64,000 nt of DNA, from contig JAHBTU010000001.1 in the NCBI GenBank assembly GCA_019638455.1, forward strand, positions 1,069,501 through 1,133,500. The letters are read 5' to 3'. Shown here in pieces: positions 1-8,962 of the stretch (within the stretch, counting starts at the first letter, position 1; each line of letters starts with the position of its first letter). Position numbers and translations under genes: made by a program. The notes below the pieces were generated by a model. The model was not told where the DNA came from, did not search any database, and was given only the letters and a program-made list of their open reading frames with translations. The stretch is from Saprospiraceae bacterium. Lineage in GTDB: Bacteria > Bacteroidota > Bacteroidia > Chitinophagales > Saprospiraceae.

Positions 1-2577
1 GGTAGTGAGCGACACCGCCGAATCGTATTGCGACACCAACGTGGACGAATCGCCTGATTGGCGCAGGCTATCAAGCGTCAGCAGGTCGGCCATGCCGTCG
101 TGCCAGGCGAGGCGATAGACCTCCAACAGGGAATCTTCCACGGCGCTCAGCGCAAAAATGGTACTGCGTTGTTCGGCGATGTAGGCCAAGCGGCCCGTGG
201 AAAGGCTGTCGTGTGCAGCCTTGAAATCGGCAAACTCCGTGGCGTACGATTCGATGGACGGGTGGCGCAGCATCTTGCGGTACAGCCGGAAGGCGCCTTT
301 CCAGTTTGTTTCGTCCTCGAACAGTTCGGGAAACAACTTGTCGGTGGCAATGGCCTCATCCAATTTGGTCGGCACGGAACTTTCGGGGAGACGGAGCGGT
401 ATGAAAGACGGAAAGGTACAGGCAGCAGCGCAATCGTCGTATGTGGAACCTGTCTCAGTGAAGAACCACCCCTCATTAGGCCATACTTCGGGATTTAATG
501 CCGGGGAATTTTCAACATAAAAACGTGAAAGCGACGGATTGCTAAAATTCCTCCCCCCCAAACAATTGCCCGCGATCGCGCTCAAATCCCACAGGTTACC
601 GGTATGGTTTTGTTCCCCGATGTAGGCGCCGGTGTTGAGTTGCAGGCCGGTGCAGTGCGTGTTGAAGTTGTTGCCGCGCACAGCGTCGCTGAAATCGGCC
701 AAGTCGAAGAACTGCATCCCGACGTTGGTGTTGTCGAGGCAGTTGCACTGGAAAGTGTTGTTCCAGCCGGCGCTGCTGCGTATGGCATCCGAAACACCCA
801 ACCCGCCTGACAAGGTTTGGGTGATGGTGTTTGCAGTAATACTGCTGTACGAAACGCCTTCCACACGAATGCCAGTATAGTTGTTGGCTTGCGATGCGTT
901 GGTAACGGCATTGTTTTCTATCGAGCCAGCCAAACCGTTGCGGTAGTTTATGCCGTGACCGCCCAATTCCATGGCAACGGCATTGCCTGTGACCCTCCAT
1001 CCACTTAAAGAAAGGCCAAATGCCCCTTCCTCCATCTCAATACCAGTAGCGGTAATCACGCCCGCACCCACGCCAGTAATAGTGATTTCATTGTCCCGAA
1101 TCGCGCTAATGGGATGCACCGGCTCATTCAAGAACGAGCGGATGCCGTATTTTCGGGCGGTGATGGTGTTGCCGTCGAGCACCACATCCTTCGTCTGGCA
1201 TTGCGCCACGTCAATGCCCACGTCCACGCTGGTCATGGTCGTGTTCTCGATGTTGAGCGCGTGCTTGAAGGCATAGATGCCCGTCTTGCAGTCGTCGAAG
1301 GTCATGGCTGTCCAGAACTCGTTGATGTTGAAAAACAGCGGGCGGGTGGTCCTGCCCGACAGGTGGATGCCAAAGCCCTCCAACCCGTAAACGCTGGCGT
1401 TGCCATTCATGTCGGTGAAACTCATGTTGCCGAGGTTGCCGCTGGAGTTCCACGACAGGATGCTGTTGGCCAGCCGCTTGAAATCGTTGCCGCCCCAGAG
1501 GTTGAAGTCGCGGTAGTTGCTGACCGATATGCCGCACAGCCCCCGAAACGCCACCGCCTCCGGCATGCCCGCGAAAGGCGCCTTCAGGCCGTTGTCGGTG
1601 GAAAACGAGTTGCCGGCAAAAGCGTTGATGAGCACGCGGTTGGGCGTGTCCTCCATGTGTAAACGCGCGCCGATGTAGTTGTCGGCGAAGGCCGTGTTCG
1701 TCACGGAAATGGTGGAACCTTGCTGCGCATCAATGCCAAAACGCGAGTCGGACACCGTGCAACCGTCCATGACAAGGGTGGCGCCGGGCTCGACGACGAT
1801 GCCTTGGGCGAGCTGGTCGCAAGTGAATATGTCGGCATTCGTAAGCGTGAGCCTGAACCCCGACTTCACAAGGATTTGCGTACCTGCGCCTAAGTATAAT
1901 TTTGGGCGGGCAAGGTCAGAGGTGCCGGTTCCATCGAACCAGTAATTTTCATTCACCTCCAGTACGCCCTGAATAGTTTTCTGCTCAACAAGCGAGCTCG
2001 AGCCCGAATTGCTCAACAAGCGCCCAGAAGAAATCAGGCTTGTCACCGTCCCGCTTATGGGAGGCTCCACGAGGTTGAGCGCCGTCGAAATAAAATCTGT
2101 GTAGGTGTGCTGCTCGGGAATAAAAGTATTCTCACACTCCCGCGACTGCGGCACGACATCTACATGCACATTGTATACCGGGTCGAGAAAATAAAGGTCG
2201 GGGTTCAGCGAAAAGCGCAAAAGGCTGTTCACGGACGAACTAGCCGGAATGTCGCTTGCCAGAAAAAAGAACCTTCTGAAAAAGATTTGGCCAACAAGCG
2301 TCCAAGTATCTTCTGCCAGCAAAGGAAGATTGCCCAGATAGGTAATGCCCAACAACGTCTCGTTGATGGGCGACTCGCTGTTCGTGCCGAAAGAGACCCG
2401 TATCACCAAATCGGCCTCGCAATCCTCCGTATCAATGTTGTCAATGGAAACGTTCATTTCGAGTTCGTCGCAAAATGGCAACAGCTCTCTTTGACTGAGT
2501 GTAACACTCATCCCATAGTCGGCGCAATCACATTGAGCAAGTGCTTTTTGAGTAACGGCCCCTACGAAAATCTGCAT
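1..2577 (-). CDS. Secreted right-handed beta-helix protein, C-terminus cut by window edge
   Basis: An uninterrupted minus-strand frame of 859 codons runs from an ATG at 2577 off the left edge, so the C-terminus is missing. The middle part repeats short strand-turn units rich in N, G, I and V (for example NNYTGIRVEGVSYSSITANTI), typical of parallel beta-helix (PbH1) proteins. The N-terminus has a hydrophobic stretch ending ALAQ, which looks like a signal peptide, followed by a Cys-rich start of the mature part. The start is uncertain: the frame reads VKLLLL directly upstream of the ATG, so a non-ATG start (TTG at 2580) or a lost start is possible; an in-frame TAG lies at 2599-2601. After the helix comes a helical segment of about 130 residues with many D, E and L. 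A T9SS sorting domain would be expected beyond the window but cannot be seen. Export and a surface role are inference. Confidence 0.8.
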   Translation of the reverse strand, partial: MQIFVGAVTQKALAQCDCADYGMSVTLSQRELLPFCDELEMNVSIDNIDTEDCEADLVIRVSFGTNSESPINETLLGITYLGNLPLLAEDTWTLVGQIFFRRFFFLASDIPASSSVNSLLRFSLNPDLYFLDPVYNVHVDVVPQSRECENTFIPEQHTYTDFISTALNLVEPPISGTVTSLISSGRLLSNSGSSSLVEQKTIQGVLEVNENYWFDGTGTSDLARPKLYLGAGTQILVKSGFRLTLTNADIFTCDQLAQGIVVEPGATLVMDGCTVSDSRFGIDAQQGSTISVTNTAFADNYIGARLHMEDTPNRVLINAFAGNSFSTDNGLKAPFAGMPEAVAFRGLCGISVSNYRDFNLWGGNDFKRLANSILSWNSSGNLGNMSFTDMNGNASVYGLEGFGIHLSGRTTRPLFFNINEFWTAMTFDDCKTGIYAFKHALNIENTTMTSVDVGIDVAQCQTKDVVLDGNTITARKYGIRSFLNEPVHPISAIRDNEITITGVGAGVITATGIEMEEGAFGLSLSGWRVTGNAVAMELGGHGINYRNGLAGSIENNAVTNASQANNYTGIRVEGVSYSSITANTITQTLSGGLGVSDAIRSSAGWNNTFQCNCLDNTNVGMQFFDLADFSDAVRGNNFNTHCTGLQLNTGAYIGEQNHTGNLWDLSAIAGNCLGGRNFSNPSLSRFYVENSPALNPEVWPNEGWFFTETGSTYDDCAAACTFPSFIPLRLPESSVPTKLDEAIATDKLFPELFEDETNWKGAFRLYRKMLRHPSIESYATEFADFKAAHDSLSTGRLAYIAEQRSTIFALSAVEDSLLEVYRLAWHDGMADLLTLDSLRQSGDSSTLVSQYDSAVSLTT

Positions 2578-3030
2578 CAAAAGAAGTAATTTTACGCACT
2601 AGCTAATGCGTGTTGCGTGTTGGGCACCTCATACCCAACATCGGCGGGGGAAAAGGATTTTTTCATCGGTGGAAAAAACGTTTTGATAACTGAATTGGGT
2701 GAATGCGCGCCAGCGGCAGCCCCTCGAATCCCGGACACTCTCAAAGGCGACAACCGGCTAAACTTCGCATGAGAGTACAAGGCGATTAAAAAAAAAGAAC
2801 TAGCACTAAGGTAGCCCCCTCTGCCCTTATACCCAAAACCACTTTTTTGCAATAGTCAGGCTCGTGGCAGCGGCGACGCGTCGGGAAAGCGGTCGCCTTC
2901 GCCGGGCAACGGCGCGAATCAAGCCTAATGCGGCAGGCCCGGCACAGGATAAGTCAGGTTTCCAAGCGCGAGAAAGGTGAAGATTAAGCTTTTGTGAAGT
3001 CAGGGTCATACATGCGCGGTGCTTGGGAAT
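2578..3030. other. Intergenic region, no convincing gene
   Basis: About 450 bases between the beta-helix gene start and the terminator of the DUF5689 gene. A small hairpin (7-bp arms at 2618-2624 and 2634-2640) sits in the probable leader of the beta-helix gene. Two minus-strand frames of 74 and 86 codons occur, but they have low-complexity, Arg/Ser-rich translations without domain character, and I do not call them genes. The G+C-rich stretch at 2870-2960 has no tRNA-like fold that I can find. Confidence 0.5.
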
Positions 3031-3074
3031 AAAAACGGTCATCCACAGCAATCAGCTGTTGGATGACCGTTTTT
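3031..3074 (-). terminator. Intrinsic terminator after DUF5689 lipoprotein gene
   Basis: Perfect 15-bp arms (3031-3045 and 3060-3074) begin with AAAAA and end with TTTTT, with a small inner CAGC/GCTG stem. It lies 29 bases past the stop of the minus-strand gene at 3103. The A/T flanks would let it work in both directions. Confidence 0.85.
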
Positions 3075-3102
3075 CACCAGAGGCTTTGCATCAAAAGTAT
3101 TC

Positions 3103-4443
3103 CTACTGCACCTTCACGTCGTCGAACCGACAAGTCGTGGTGTTGGTTGTTCCGTCGCCCACATACTTGAAGCCTATGTAACCTTTGCCATTGAATTGAG
3201 GCAACGGGATGTTGCCCGATGGGACAAAATCGGAGTATCCACTGGCGTTGACAGGCGGTTTGGTATAGTTGAGTTGCGTCCAAGTGGCCGTGGCGGGATT
3301 TTGGCCGTTGAAGTCGGATGACACCCATACAGAGAGGCCGTCGTGGCGCCAGAATCCGGTGGAGGACTCAAAACTGAGCGTTTTTTGCGTCCGAAGGTCG
3401 AGCGGTGGCGTGATGAGCCACGTTTCCATAGCTGGCAAATTCGATTGGAATGCGGTGGCAGAGGCAAACTTGTCGCCAGAGAAAGTCGCGCCGCGCCAAA
3501 TACGGTTGCCTTGCACGGCCACATTGACCCAACCGGGCAAATCAATATCCTGATTGTTGGTGGTGGCATCGAACTTTTCATTCAGGCTGGAAAGTCCGGG
3601 GCCGTTCGGGTCTATCGCGCCACAGCGCAGGCTGTCCATTTTCACGCCGTTCTGGTCGCGCAGGTATAGTTGGTAGGTATTGTTGAAAACACCCAACACG
3701 CCTTCTACGGTGCCTCTCCCGCCGGGTGTTTTTACGTTGGCAAAGTCCGAATAACCGCTCGTGCGGATGATGAGCTGTTTGCCAGAGCAATCTTGCAGGG
3801 TGCGGTTGAGGCTAAATTTGGTCACGGCATCCGCATACGTTTTACCCGTGTCTGCTTTGATGAACTCCACATCGGACAGTTTGATGAAGGTGCTCAAATG
3901 GCTGGGATTGATGTCGGCTATTGAGATTTCGCGCGGCGCGACAGGTGTGGCGTTGTAAGCCCCTTTCACCAGTTTGGTGCGCACTTGCGTTTCTGTCAGG
4001 CCGACTCCCTTTAGTTCGCCGCCTTCTTCCACCGTGCCGCCAGTGAGTTGCGTCAGCCCCGCATAATCGGTGAGCAGCAAGTCTTTGCACCTAATATAGA
4101 TGGTGCGGCCAATGGGCAGGGTCTGGTACAAGAAACCGTCGTTGAACTTGATTTCCAGACCGCCCGAAGCATCTTGGATGACCAATGTTTTGTAATAGTT
4201 GCCAGAGCGGTCATCCATCACCACTTCGCCACCTATGATGTAGTCATCCGTGATGCGGTCGTAGCCGCCCGGTGTGGTGTGCAGCGCCTTCAACTCGGCG
4301 ATGGTAATGTTGGGGTCGAGGGTGTTCGGTTCTCCCCCTGCTGGCGGTTCGTCAAATTCGGTTTTTACGCAAGCGACCAACCCTGAGAGCAGCAGCAGTG
4401 CCAAGACTGCGAAGCGGTGATTTTTATTTTTTGAAAAAAACAT
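3103..4443 (-). CDS. DUF5689-containing outer-membrane lipoprotein
   Basis: The 446-residue protein starts with a lipoprotein signal peptide whose lipobox is LVAC, with the acylated Cys near residue 25. Residues about 45-270 match the DUF5689 pattern (TIAELKALH near the start, then GGEVVMDD and KTLVIQDASGGLEIKF), a family with an OB-like fold related to nuclease-associated OB domains. The C-terminal 160 residues (from about SLNEKFDATTNN) resemble a choice-of-anchor J / jelly-roll module with WLITPPLDL and RFDDVKV. It lies downstream of a TonB receptor in the same direction, separated only by the G-rich repeat array. The likely role is a surface-exposed partner of that receptor. The substrate is not shown by the sequence; binding of nucleic acid or another phosphorylated ligand is an inference from the OB fold and the nearby EEP nuclease gene. 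Confidence 0.85.
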   Translation of the reverse strand: MFFSKNKNHRFAVLALLLLSGLVACVKTEFDEPPAGGEPNTLDPNITIAELKALHTTPGGYDRITDDYIIGGEVVMDDRSGNYYKTLVIQDASGGLEIKFNDGFLYQTLPIGRTIYIRCKDLLLTDYAGLTQLTGGTVEEGGELKGVGLTETQVRTKLVKGAYNATPVAPREISIADINPSHLSTFIKLSDVEFIKADTGKTYADAVTKFSLNRTLQDCSGKQLIIRTSGYSDFANVKTPGGRGTVEGVLGVFNNTYQLYLRDQNGVKMDSLRCGAIDPNGPGLSSLNEKFDATTNNQDIDLPGWVNVAVQGNRIWRGATFSGDKFASATAFQSNLPAMETWLITPPLDLRTQKTLSFESSTGFWRHDGLSVWVSSDFNGQNPATATWTQLNYTKPPVNASGYSDFVPSGNIPLPQFNGKGYIGFKYVGDGTTNTTTCRFDDVKVQ

Positions 4444-4480
4444 GCTGTTCGTGTTTTTTAAGTTGAAATGACGTGAAAGT

Positions 4481-4816
4481 GGTTTGAAGGTTTGGGGGTT
4501 TGGGGGTTTGAGGGTTTGAAGGTTTGAGGGTTTGAAGGTTTGAGGGTTTGAGGGTTTGAAGGTTTGGGGGTTTGAAGGTTTGGGGGTTTGAGGGTTTGAA
4601 GGTTTGGGGGTTTGAAGGTTTGAGGGTTTGAAGGTTTGGGGGTTTGTGGTTTGGGGGTTTGTGGTTTGGGGGGTTGATGGTTTGGGGGTTTGAGGGTTTG
4701 AAGGTTTGGGGGTTTGAGGGTTTGAAGGTTTGGGGGTTTGTGGTTTGAAGGTTTGGGGTTTGGGGGTTTGAAGGTTTGGGGGTTTGTGGTTTGAAGGTTT
4801 GGGGTTTGGGGGGGGT
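4481..4816 (+). repeat. G-rich 8/7-bp tandem repeat array
   Basis: About 336 bases are built almost entirely of units TTTGAAGG, TTTGGGGG and TTTGAGGG (8 bp), with 7-bp TTTGTGG and TTTGGGG variants in the right half. There are roughly 42 units. The G-run strand is the plus strand. The array ends exactly at the TAA stop of the TonB receptor gene (4816-4818) and stops 37 bases before the start codon of the lipoprotein gene. Reading frames through it give repetitive Pro/Asn/Gln/Thr/Lys peptides (NPQTFKPS type) and are not genes. It could fold into G-quadruplexes and is prone to slippage. Confidence 0.95.
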
Positions 4817-7647
4817 TATATTCGGAGGGCGAGCATGACAAAGTAGTTGCGCCCAAAAGCGTAGAGCAATTCGGAGGTGTAGAAACGCGGGTCGCGCACA
4901 TCGTTGCGAAAAGCATTGCGATAAACTTCGCGGCCCGAAATTACGATGTCCTGATTGTCCAAGATATTGCTCACGCCTACATTGAGGTAGAGGAACATAT
5001 TGCGACGAATGCGCCATGATTTTCCGCCGAAAAAGTCGAGGGTGTATTGCGCGGGTGCTTTTTGTTGCTCGATGATGGTGTTCCAAATTGGCTCGTTGGG
5101 TGTCAGGCCACTCACATAGCGCGAGGTGCGGCGCACTCGGTCAAACTCATACCAGAAATTGTCGGCGTAGTTCAGATTGAGCGAGGCAAACCAGAAACGG
5201 CGCGACTCGTATTTCACGCCGACGGTGGCAGCGGTTTGTGGGGTGCGCGGCACATAGAAATTCTCTTGATAAACCACTCCCCCATCAAGGACTTGCTTGG
5301 CGCCTGCGTCGAGCGATAGCAGCAGTTTGGGGCGGGAGGTGTAGATATATTGACCCAACGAGGCAGCTCCCGTGAATACCCAGCTGGTGAATGGCCGCGC
5401 TTCAATGGCAAATTCCAATCCAGCGTGGCGGCGGTCAACTCCTTGCAGCACCACTGAACCAAAAAAGTTGGGTTGTTCCAAAAAAGCATCGCTGCCCCCT
5501 GCTTCCAACACACTGCCCAAATCGAGTTCGTCAATGACGCGGTTGACCGACCAAACGCTGGCAAATATGTTTTCGGTTTCGTTCTTGAAATGGGTAAGAT
5601 AGCCAGTCAGACGCGCCTTGTACTTAGGCGAGCGCAATATGTAGCCTCCTTCAAGGCTCTGTATTTCGGAAACTTCCAGATTGGGCACCACCAAATCGCG
5701 GGTGCGCGGCGCGATGAACGCATTGCGGAACAACGGCGCACGGGTGCCGTAGTAGCCATTGGCATAGAGGTAATGACGACCGGTCATTTTCCATGTGACA
5801 CCGCCCTTGGCGGAATAAGTCGTGAAGGAGAGTTTCTCCGAATCACCCAGGGAGTTGTCGGGAAAGCGCCCATTCTGCATATACCCGGTGCGCTGAAAGG
5901 TGGTTTGCCCTGCTTCGCCGCCCACAAAAAACTGGAAATGGGGCAACGAATACTGCATTTGCGCCCAGCCGTTGGCGCGTCGGATATGCTCGTCGTAGTC
6001 CCAGCCAAACACCTCTCCCTCGCGCACCACGTTGTTTTTCACCTGCAAGTCGCTGTTGCGCCCGTCGGGATTGTTCGGGCTGTCGAAATTGCTGAAAAAG
6101 TCATAGTCGGTCCAGAAATCCCCTCCGAGCAAGTCGTCGAGCAGTTTGTAGTTTTTGCCTTTGTACCACTGATATTGAACCCCTCCATTCAGGTTAAGAC
6201 GTGGGTTGAAGGTGTGGTTGACAAATATATTGGTGCCGAGTTCGGTATTGTCCGAACGCTGGTTTTCAATGACATAAATGGATTGTTTGCCACTGACCGT
6301 GTTGCCTACGATGCCGTCAGCGTCTTGCACGGTGACAGGGTTGTTTAGGTTGGACTCGTACAGTTCGGCCCAGTTCACTTGGCGCAATGCTTTGTCGTTG
6401 GCCAAGAGGTTGGCCCATGCGGCGGCTTGTTCGCTATCGAGCAAGCTGCTTGGCAAGCGACGGTTGAAGTCGGGAGCGGGGTTTTGCCCATTGATAAAAT
6501 TGATGCGCGTGAAGTCGTTTCTGCCGCGCTGCCCATAAGTGGAGACCATCAGGTTGGTGTTCGGGGAGGGCGTCCAATCGTAGCGCAGCACTGCTGTGGG
6601 GGTGTGATTGAAAGTCGTGGAGGAGTTGCGTTTTTCGCCGTTCCAATAGCCCCAGAGCGGGTTGTAGTAATTCGAGCCTGATATGTCGAACATTTCCTGA
6701 AAAGAATCGGCGGCGCGGCCTCGTCGGGTGGGCGCGCCGAACACGGTCAAGTTCAGATTGTGTCGCTGGTTGAATTTTTTGTCAACCGCCAAAAAGTAGG
6801 AATAGCCGTCAAAGTGTGTGCCTTCCACATAGCCTTCTTGCGCCCACCGCTTGCTGCCTGACAAGGATACCGCCCAACCGCCCGGCATAAGGCCAGTGTT
6901 GGCGGTCAGCATCACGCGATTGCGATAGATGCGGTTGCTCGCAGAGTAGGAGGCGCGTATCTGTTTGCGCTGGATGCTGGCACGGGTGTCAATGAAGGTG
7001 GCGCCTCCCACGCCGCCAAAAGCGAACTCGGAAGGCTCGAGGCCGACAGCGGTATTGCGGATGCGCAGCACATCATTGAGGCCGCCAAATTCGCCAAAAG
7101 GGGTGAAGCCCGTTTCCAAATCATTGAAGGGCACGCCGTTCATGAATGTCTGGAAATGCCCTCCGTCGTAACCGCGTTCGCGGAAACGAAAAGTGCTCCA
7201 ACCAAAACCAGAGACCGTTTGGAAAACATCGCGCGTGGCCACCAGCAAGTTGGCGATTTCGCCGATGCTTTCAGACACCGCCTCGGCTTCCTCAAGGGTG
7301 ATGGTGGGGATGTCGGTGGGCTGGATTTCCACGTTAGGGATGCGGCGCATCGCTATGCGCAAGGCGGACTCGGCGGTTGCTTTGTCGTTGATTGCCAAGG
7401 TGTAAGGCTCGTAGCCTGTGTGAGTGACGCTGAGCGTGCAGACGGGGCAGGCGGCTCCGCGAAGCCAAAACTTGCCGTCTTGCCCGGTAGCGGCCACTTG
7501 CCCCGTGCCAGTCACCACAATGGCCGCATCTGGCAACGGGCGTCCGGTTTCGGCATCTGTTACCCTGCCGCGCAGAGTGAGCGTTTGGGCATGAAGCGCC
7601 TCTCCCGCAAGCAGGAACAGGCAGACAAAAAGGATTTTTTGAAACAT
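4816..7647 (-). CDS. TonB-dependent outer-membrane receptor
   Basis: The 943-residue protein starts at the ATG at 7647, which gives a clean signal peptide (MFQKILFVCLFLL, cut after ALHAQ); the longer frame from 7797 adds 50 residues without signal character. An N-terminal carboxypeptidase-like regulatory domain follows (LRGRVTDAETGRPLPDAAIVV), then a plug region (TRDVFQTVSGFGWSTFRFRERGYD) and a long beta-barrel of alternating aromatic strands. The C-terminus (GRNYFVMLALRI) is a barrel strand. The family imports large or scarce ligands across the outer membrane using TonB energy. No SusD partner is next to it; instead a DUF5689 lipoprotein lies downstream and a secreted EEP-fold enzyme is divergent, suggesting a dedicated uptake locus. 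The ligand is unknown. Confidence 0.92.
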   Translation of the reverse strand: MFQKILFVCLFLLAGEALHAQTLTLRGRVTDAETGRPLPDAAIVVTGTGQVAATGQDGKFWLRGAACPVCTLSVTHTGYEPYTLAINDKATAESALRIAMRRIPNVEIQPTDIPTITLEEAEAVSESIGEIANLLVATRDVFQTVSGFGWSTFRFRERGYDGGHFQTFMNGVPFNDLETGFTPFGEFGGLNDVLRIRNTAVGLEPSEFAFGGVGGATFIDTRASIQRKQIRASYSASNRIYRNRVMLTANTGLMPGGWAVSLSGSKRWAQEGYVEGTHFDGYSYFLAVDKKFNQRHNLNLTVFGAPTRRGRAADSFQEMFDISGSNYYNPLWGYWNGEKRNSSTTFNHTPTAVLRYDWTPSPNTNLMVSTYGQRGRNDFTRINFINGQNPAPDFNRRLPSSLLDSEQAAAWANLLANDKALRQVNWAELYESNLNNPVTVQDADGIVGNTVSGKQSIYVIENQRSDNTELGTNIFVNHTFNPRLNLNGGVQYQWYKGKNYKLLDDLLGGDFWTDYDFFSNFDSPNNPDGRNSDLQVKNNVVREGEVFGWDYDEHIRRANGWAQMQYSLPHFQFFVGGEAGQTTFQRTGYMQNGRFPDNSLGDSEKLSFTTYSAKGGVTWKMTGRHYLYANGYYGTRAPLFRNAFIAPRTRDLVVPNLEVSEIQSLEGGYILRSPKYKARLTGYLTHFKNETENIFASVWSVNRVIDELDLGSVLEAGGSDAFLEQPNFFGSVVLQGVDRRHAGLEFAIEARPFTSWVFTGAASLGQYIYTSRPKLLLSLDAGAKQVLDGGVVYQENFYVPRTPQTAATVGVKYESRRFWFASLNLNYADNFWYEFDRVRRTSRYVSGLTPNEPIWNTIIEQQKAPAQYTLDFFGGKSWRIRRNMFLYLNVGVSNILDNQDIVISGREVYRNAFRNDVRDPRFYTSELLYAFGRNYFVMLALRI

Positions 7648-7722
7648 TAAAAGGTGGTATGTTAAAAATTTGGTTGCAGCAATCGGTGCGGGTGAGCAGT
7701 CACAGGGTTCTGAATAAGCGCC

Positions 7723-7730
7723 CAAAGGTA
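7723..7730 (-). promoter_or_regulatory. Candidate -7 box for TonB receptor gene
   Basis: Minus-strand TACCTTTG matches the Bacteroidota -7 consensus TAnnTTTG, 76 bases upstream of the receptor start codon. A TTTG lies 13 bases further upstream, closer than the usual 19-21 spacing, so the -33 element is not certain. Confidence 0.45.
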
Positions 7731-7834
7731 GATAAGGGGTTTTCAAAGGCGATGCATATTTCATTAAATAATTGCTAAGTGCGCCATTTTTGCTCATAGA
7801 TTGCTGTTCCTTTGCCGGGAAAAATTGACAGATT

Positions 7835-8896
7835 ATGAAATTCTCGTTTCCCGCGTTTCTGTTGCTGCTCCTTTTGTTTGCCCCGTGTCAGGTTTTTTCC
7901 CAAAAAGACATCAAGCCCGAAGAGTACAAAGTAGCGGCGATTGGTTTTTACAACCTTGAAAACCTTTTCGACACCATTGATTCTCCCACCACCAACGATG
8001 CCGATTTTTTACCGGGCGGGCGGCTTGCTTGGAACACGGAAAAATATGTGTCCAAACAAAAAAACATGGCAAAGGTGATAAACCTATTGGCCACCGAGCT
8101 CACCCCCGATGGCGTTGCGCTGCTGGGTGTGGCGGAAATAGAGAACAGAAAAGTGCTGGAAGATTTGGTGGCGCAGCCCGACCTCAAAGACCGCAACTAT
8201 CAAATCGTGCACTTTGACTCGCCCGACGAGCGTGGTATTGACTGTGGCATTCTTTATCAGCCAAAGTACTTCACGCTCGCTGGCGCGAAAGCATATCCTG
8301 TTTCGCTCAAAGACCCCAAAACCGACAGAGAGGATTTCACACGCGATATCGTGTACGCTGCCGGCACTTTCGATGGAGACCTTGTCCATATCATGGTCGG
8401 GCACTGGCCCTCGCGCCGCGGGGGCGAATCCGCTTCCGCATGGGCGCGCAAAGCCGCAGCGGGCGTGTGTCGGCACATCACCGACAGTCTGCTGGCCATA
8501 GATGCCGACGCCAAAATCATCATCATGGGCGACCTGAACGACGACCCAACCAACAAAAGCGTGACGGAGGTGCTGAAAGCAAAAAGCTCCACCGAAAAGA
8601 TGAAAGAGGGTGATTTGTACAACACGATGTACGACCACTTCAAAAACGGAAACGGCACTTTGGCCTACCGCGATTCATGGAATCTGTTTGACCAAATGAT
8701 TGTTTCTCAAGGACTTGTTTCAAAAAAGGTGGGAGGCTGGCAACTTCATAAATCTGTGGTTTTTCGCAAGCCCTGGCTCTTGCAGACCGAGGGGGCATTT
8801 CGCGGCTACCCGTTCCGCACTTTTGTCGGCGATATTTTTATCAATGGATACAGCGACCACCTTCCTGTTTATTTGTTTCTGCTGAAAAAGAAGTAA
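7835..8896 (+). CDS. Secreted endonuclease/exonuclease/phosphatase (EEP) family protein
   Basis: The 353-residue protein has a signal peptide (LLLLLLFAPCQVFSQ). It carries the EEP-fold landmarks in order: FYNLENLFD (metal-site Asn), GVAEIENR (metal-binding Glu), GHWPSRRGG (catalytic His region), IIIMGDLNDDPTN (Asp/Asn pair) and YSDHLPVY (C-terminal catalytic Asp-His). All key residues appear intact, so it should be an active metal-dependent phosphodiesterase or phosphatase acting outside the cytoplasm. It is divergent from the TonB receptor/DUF5689 pair, with a 187-base shared upstream region, which suggests joint function. The exact substrate (DNA, RNA, sphingolipid or inositol phosphate) cannot be told from motifs alone. 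Confidence 0.9.
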   Translation: MKFSFPAFLLLLLLFAPCQVFSQKDIKPEEYKVAAIGFYNLENLFDTIDSPTTNDADFLPGGRLAWNTEKYVSKQKNMAKVINLLATELTPDGVALLGVAEIENRKVLEDLVAQPDLKDRNYQIVHFDSPDERGIDCGILYQPKYFTLAGAKAYPVSLKDPKTDREDFTRDIVYAAGTFDGDLVHIMVGHWPSRRGGESASAWARKAAAGVCRHITDSLLAIDADAKIIIMGDLNDDPTNKSVTEVLKAKSSTEKMKEGDLYNTMYDHFKNGNGTLAYRDSWNLFDQMIVSQGLVSKKVGGWQLHKSVVFRKPWLLQTEGAFRGYPFRTFVGDIFINGYSDHLPVYLFLLKKK

Positions 8897-8920
8897 ATGA
8901 AGGGCTTTATTGGAAAAAAC

Positions 8921-8947
8921 TTGTAAATCTTGTCAATCTTGTCAAAA
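8921..8947 (+). repeat. Three tandem 9-mers of the CTTGTAAAT/CTTGTCAAT family
   Basis: Three consecutive 9-mers (CTTGTAAAT, CTTGTCAAT, CTTGTCAAA) lie just after the EEP gene. The same unit pattern recurs at 14459-14482, 23131-23204 and 36737-36817, always intergenic. This copy has no inverted partner. Confidence 0.7.
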
Positions 8948-8962
8948 AAAGAGACAGTCTTC

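Noticed and set aside
1..2577. Plus-strand frames at 58-498, 1114-1662 and 2107-2589
   Set aside because: They are shadows of a single minus-strand beta-helix frame that is open throughout.
2592..3051. Two short minus-strand frames
   Set aside because: Low-complexity translations, no start context or downstream terminator of their own.
4424..5086. Minus-strand frames with NPQTFKPS repeats
   Set aside because: They translate the short tandem array and have no non-repeat coding content.
7648..7797. Fifty-residue N-terminal extension of the TonB receptor
   Set aside because: The extension lacks signal or coding character and contains the -7 box; the ATG at 7647 gives a proper signal peptide.
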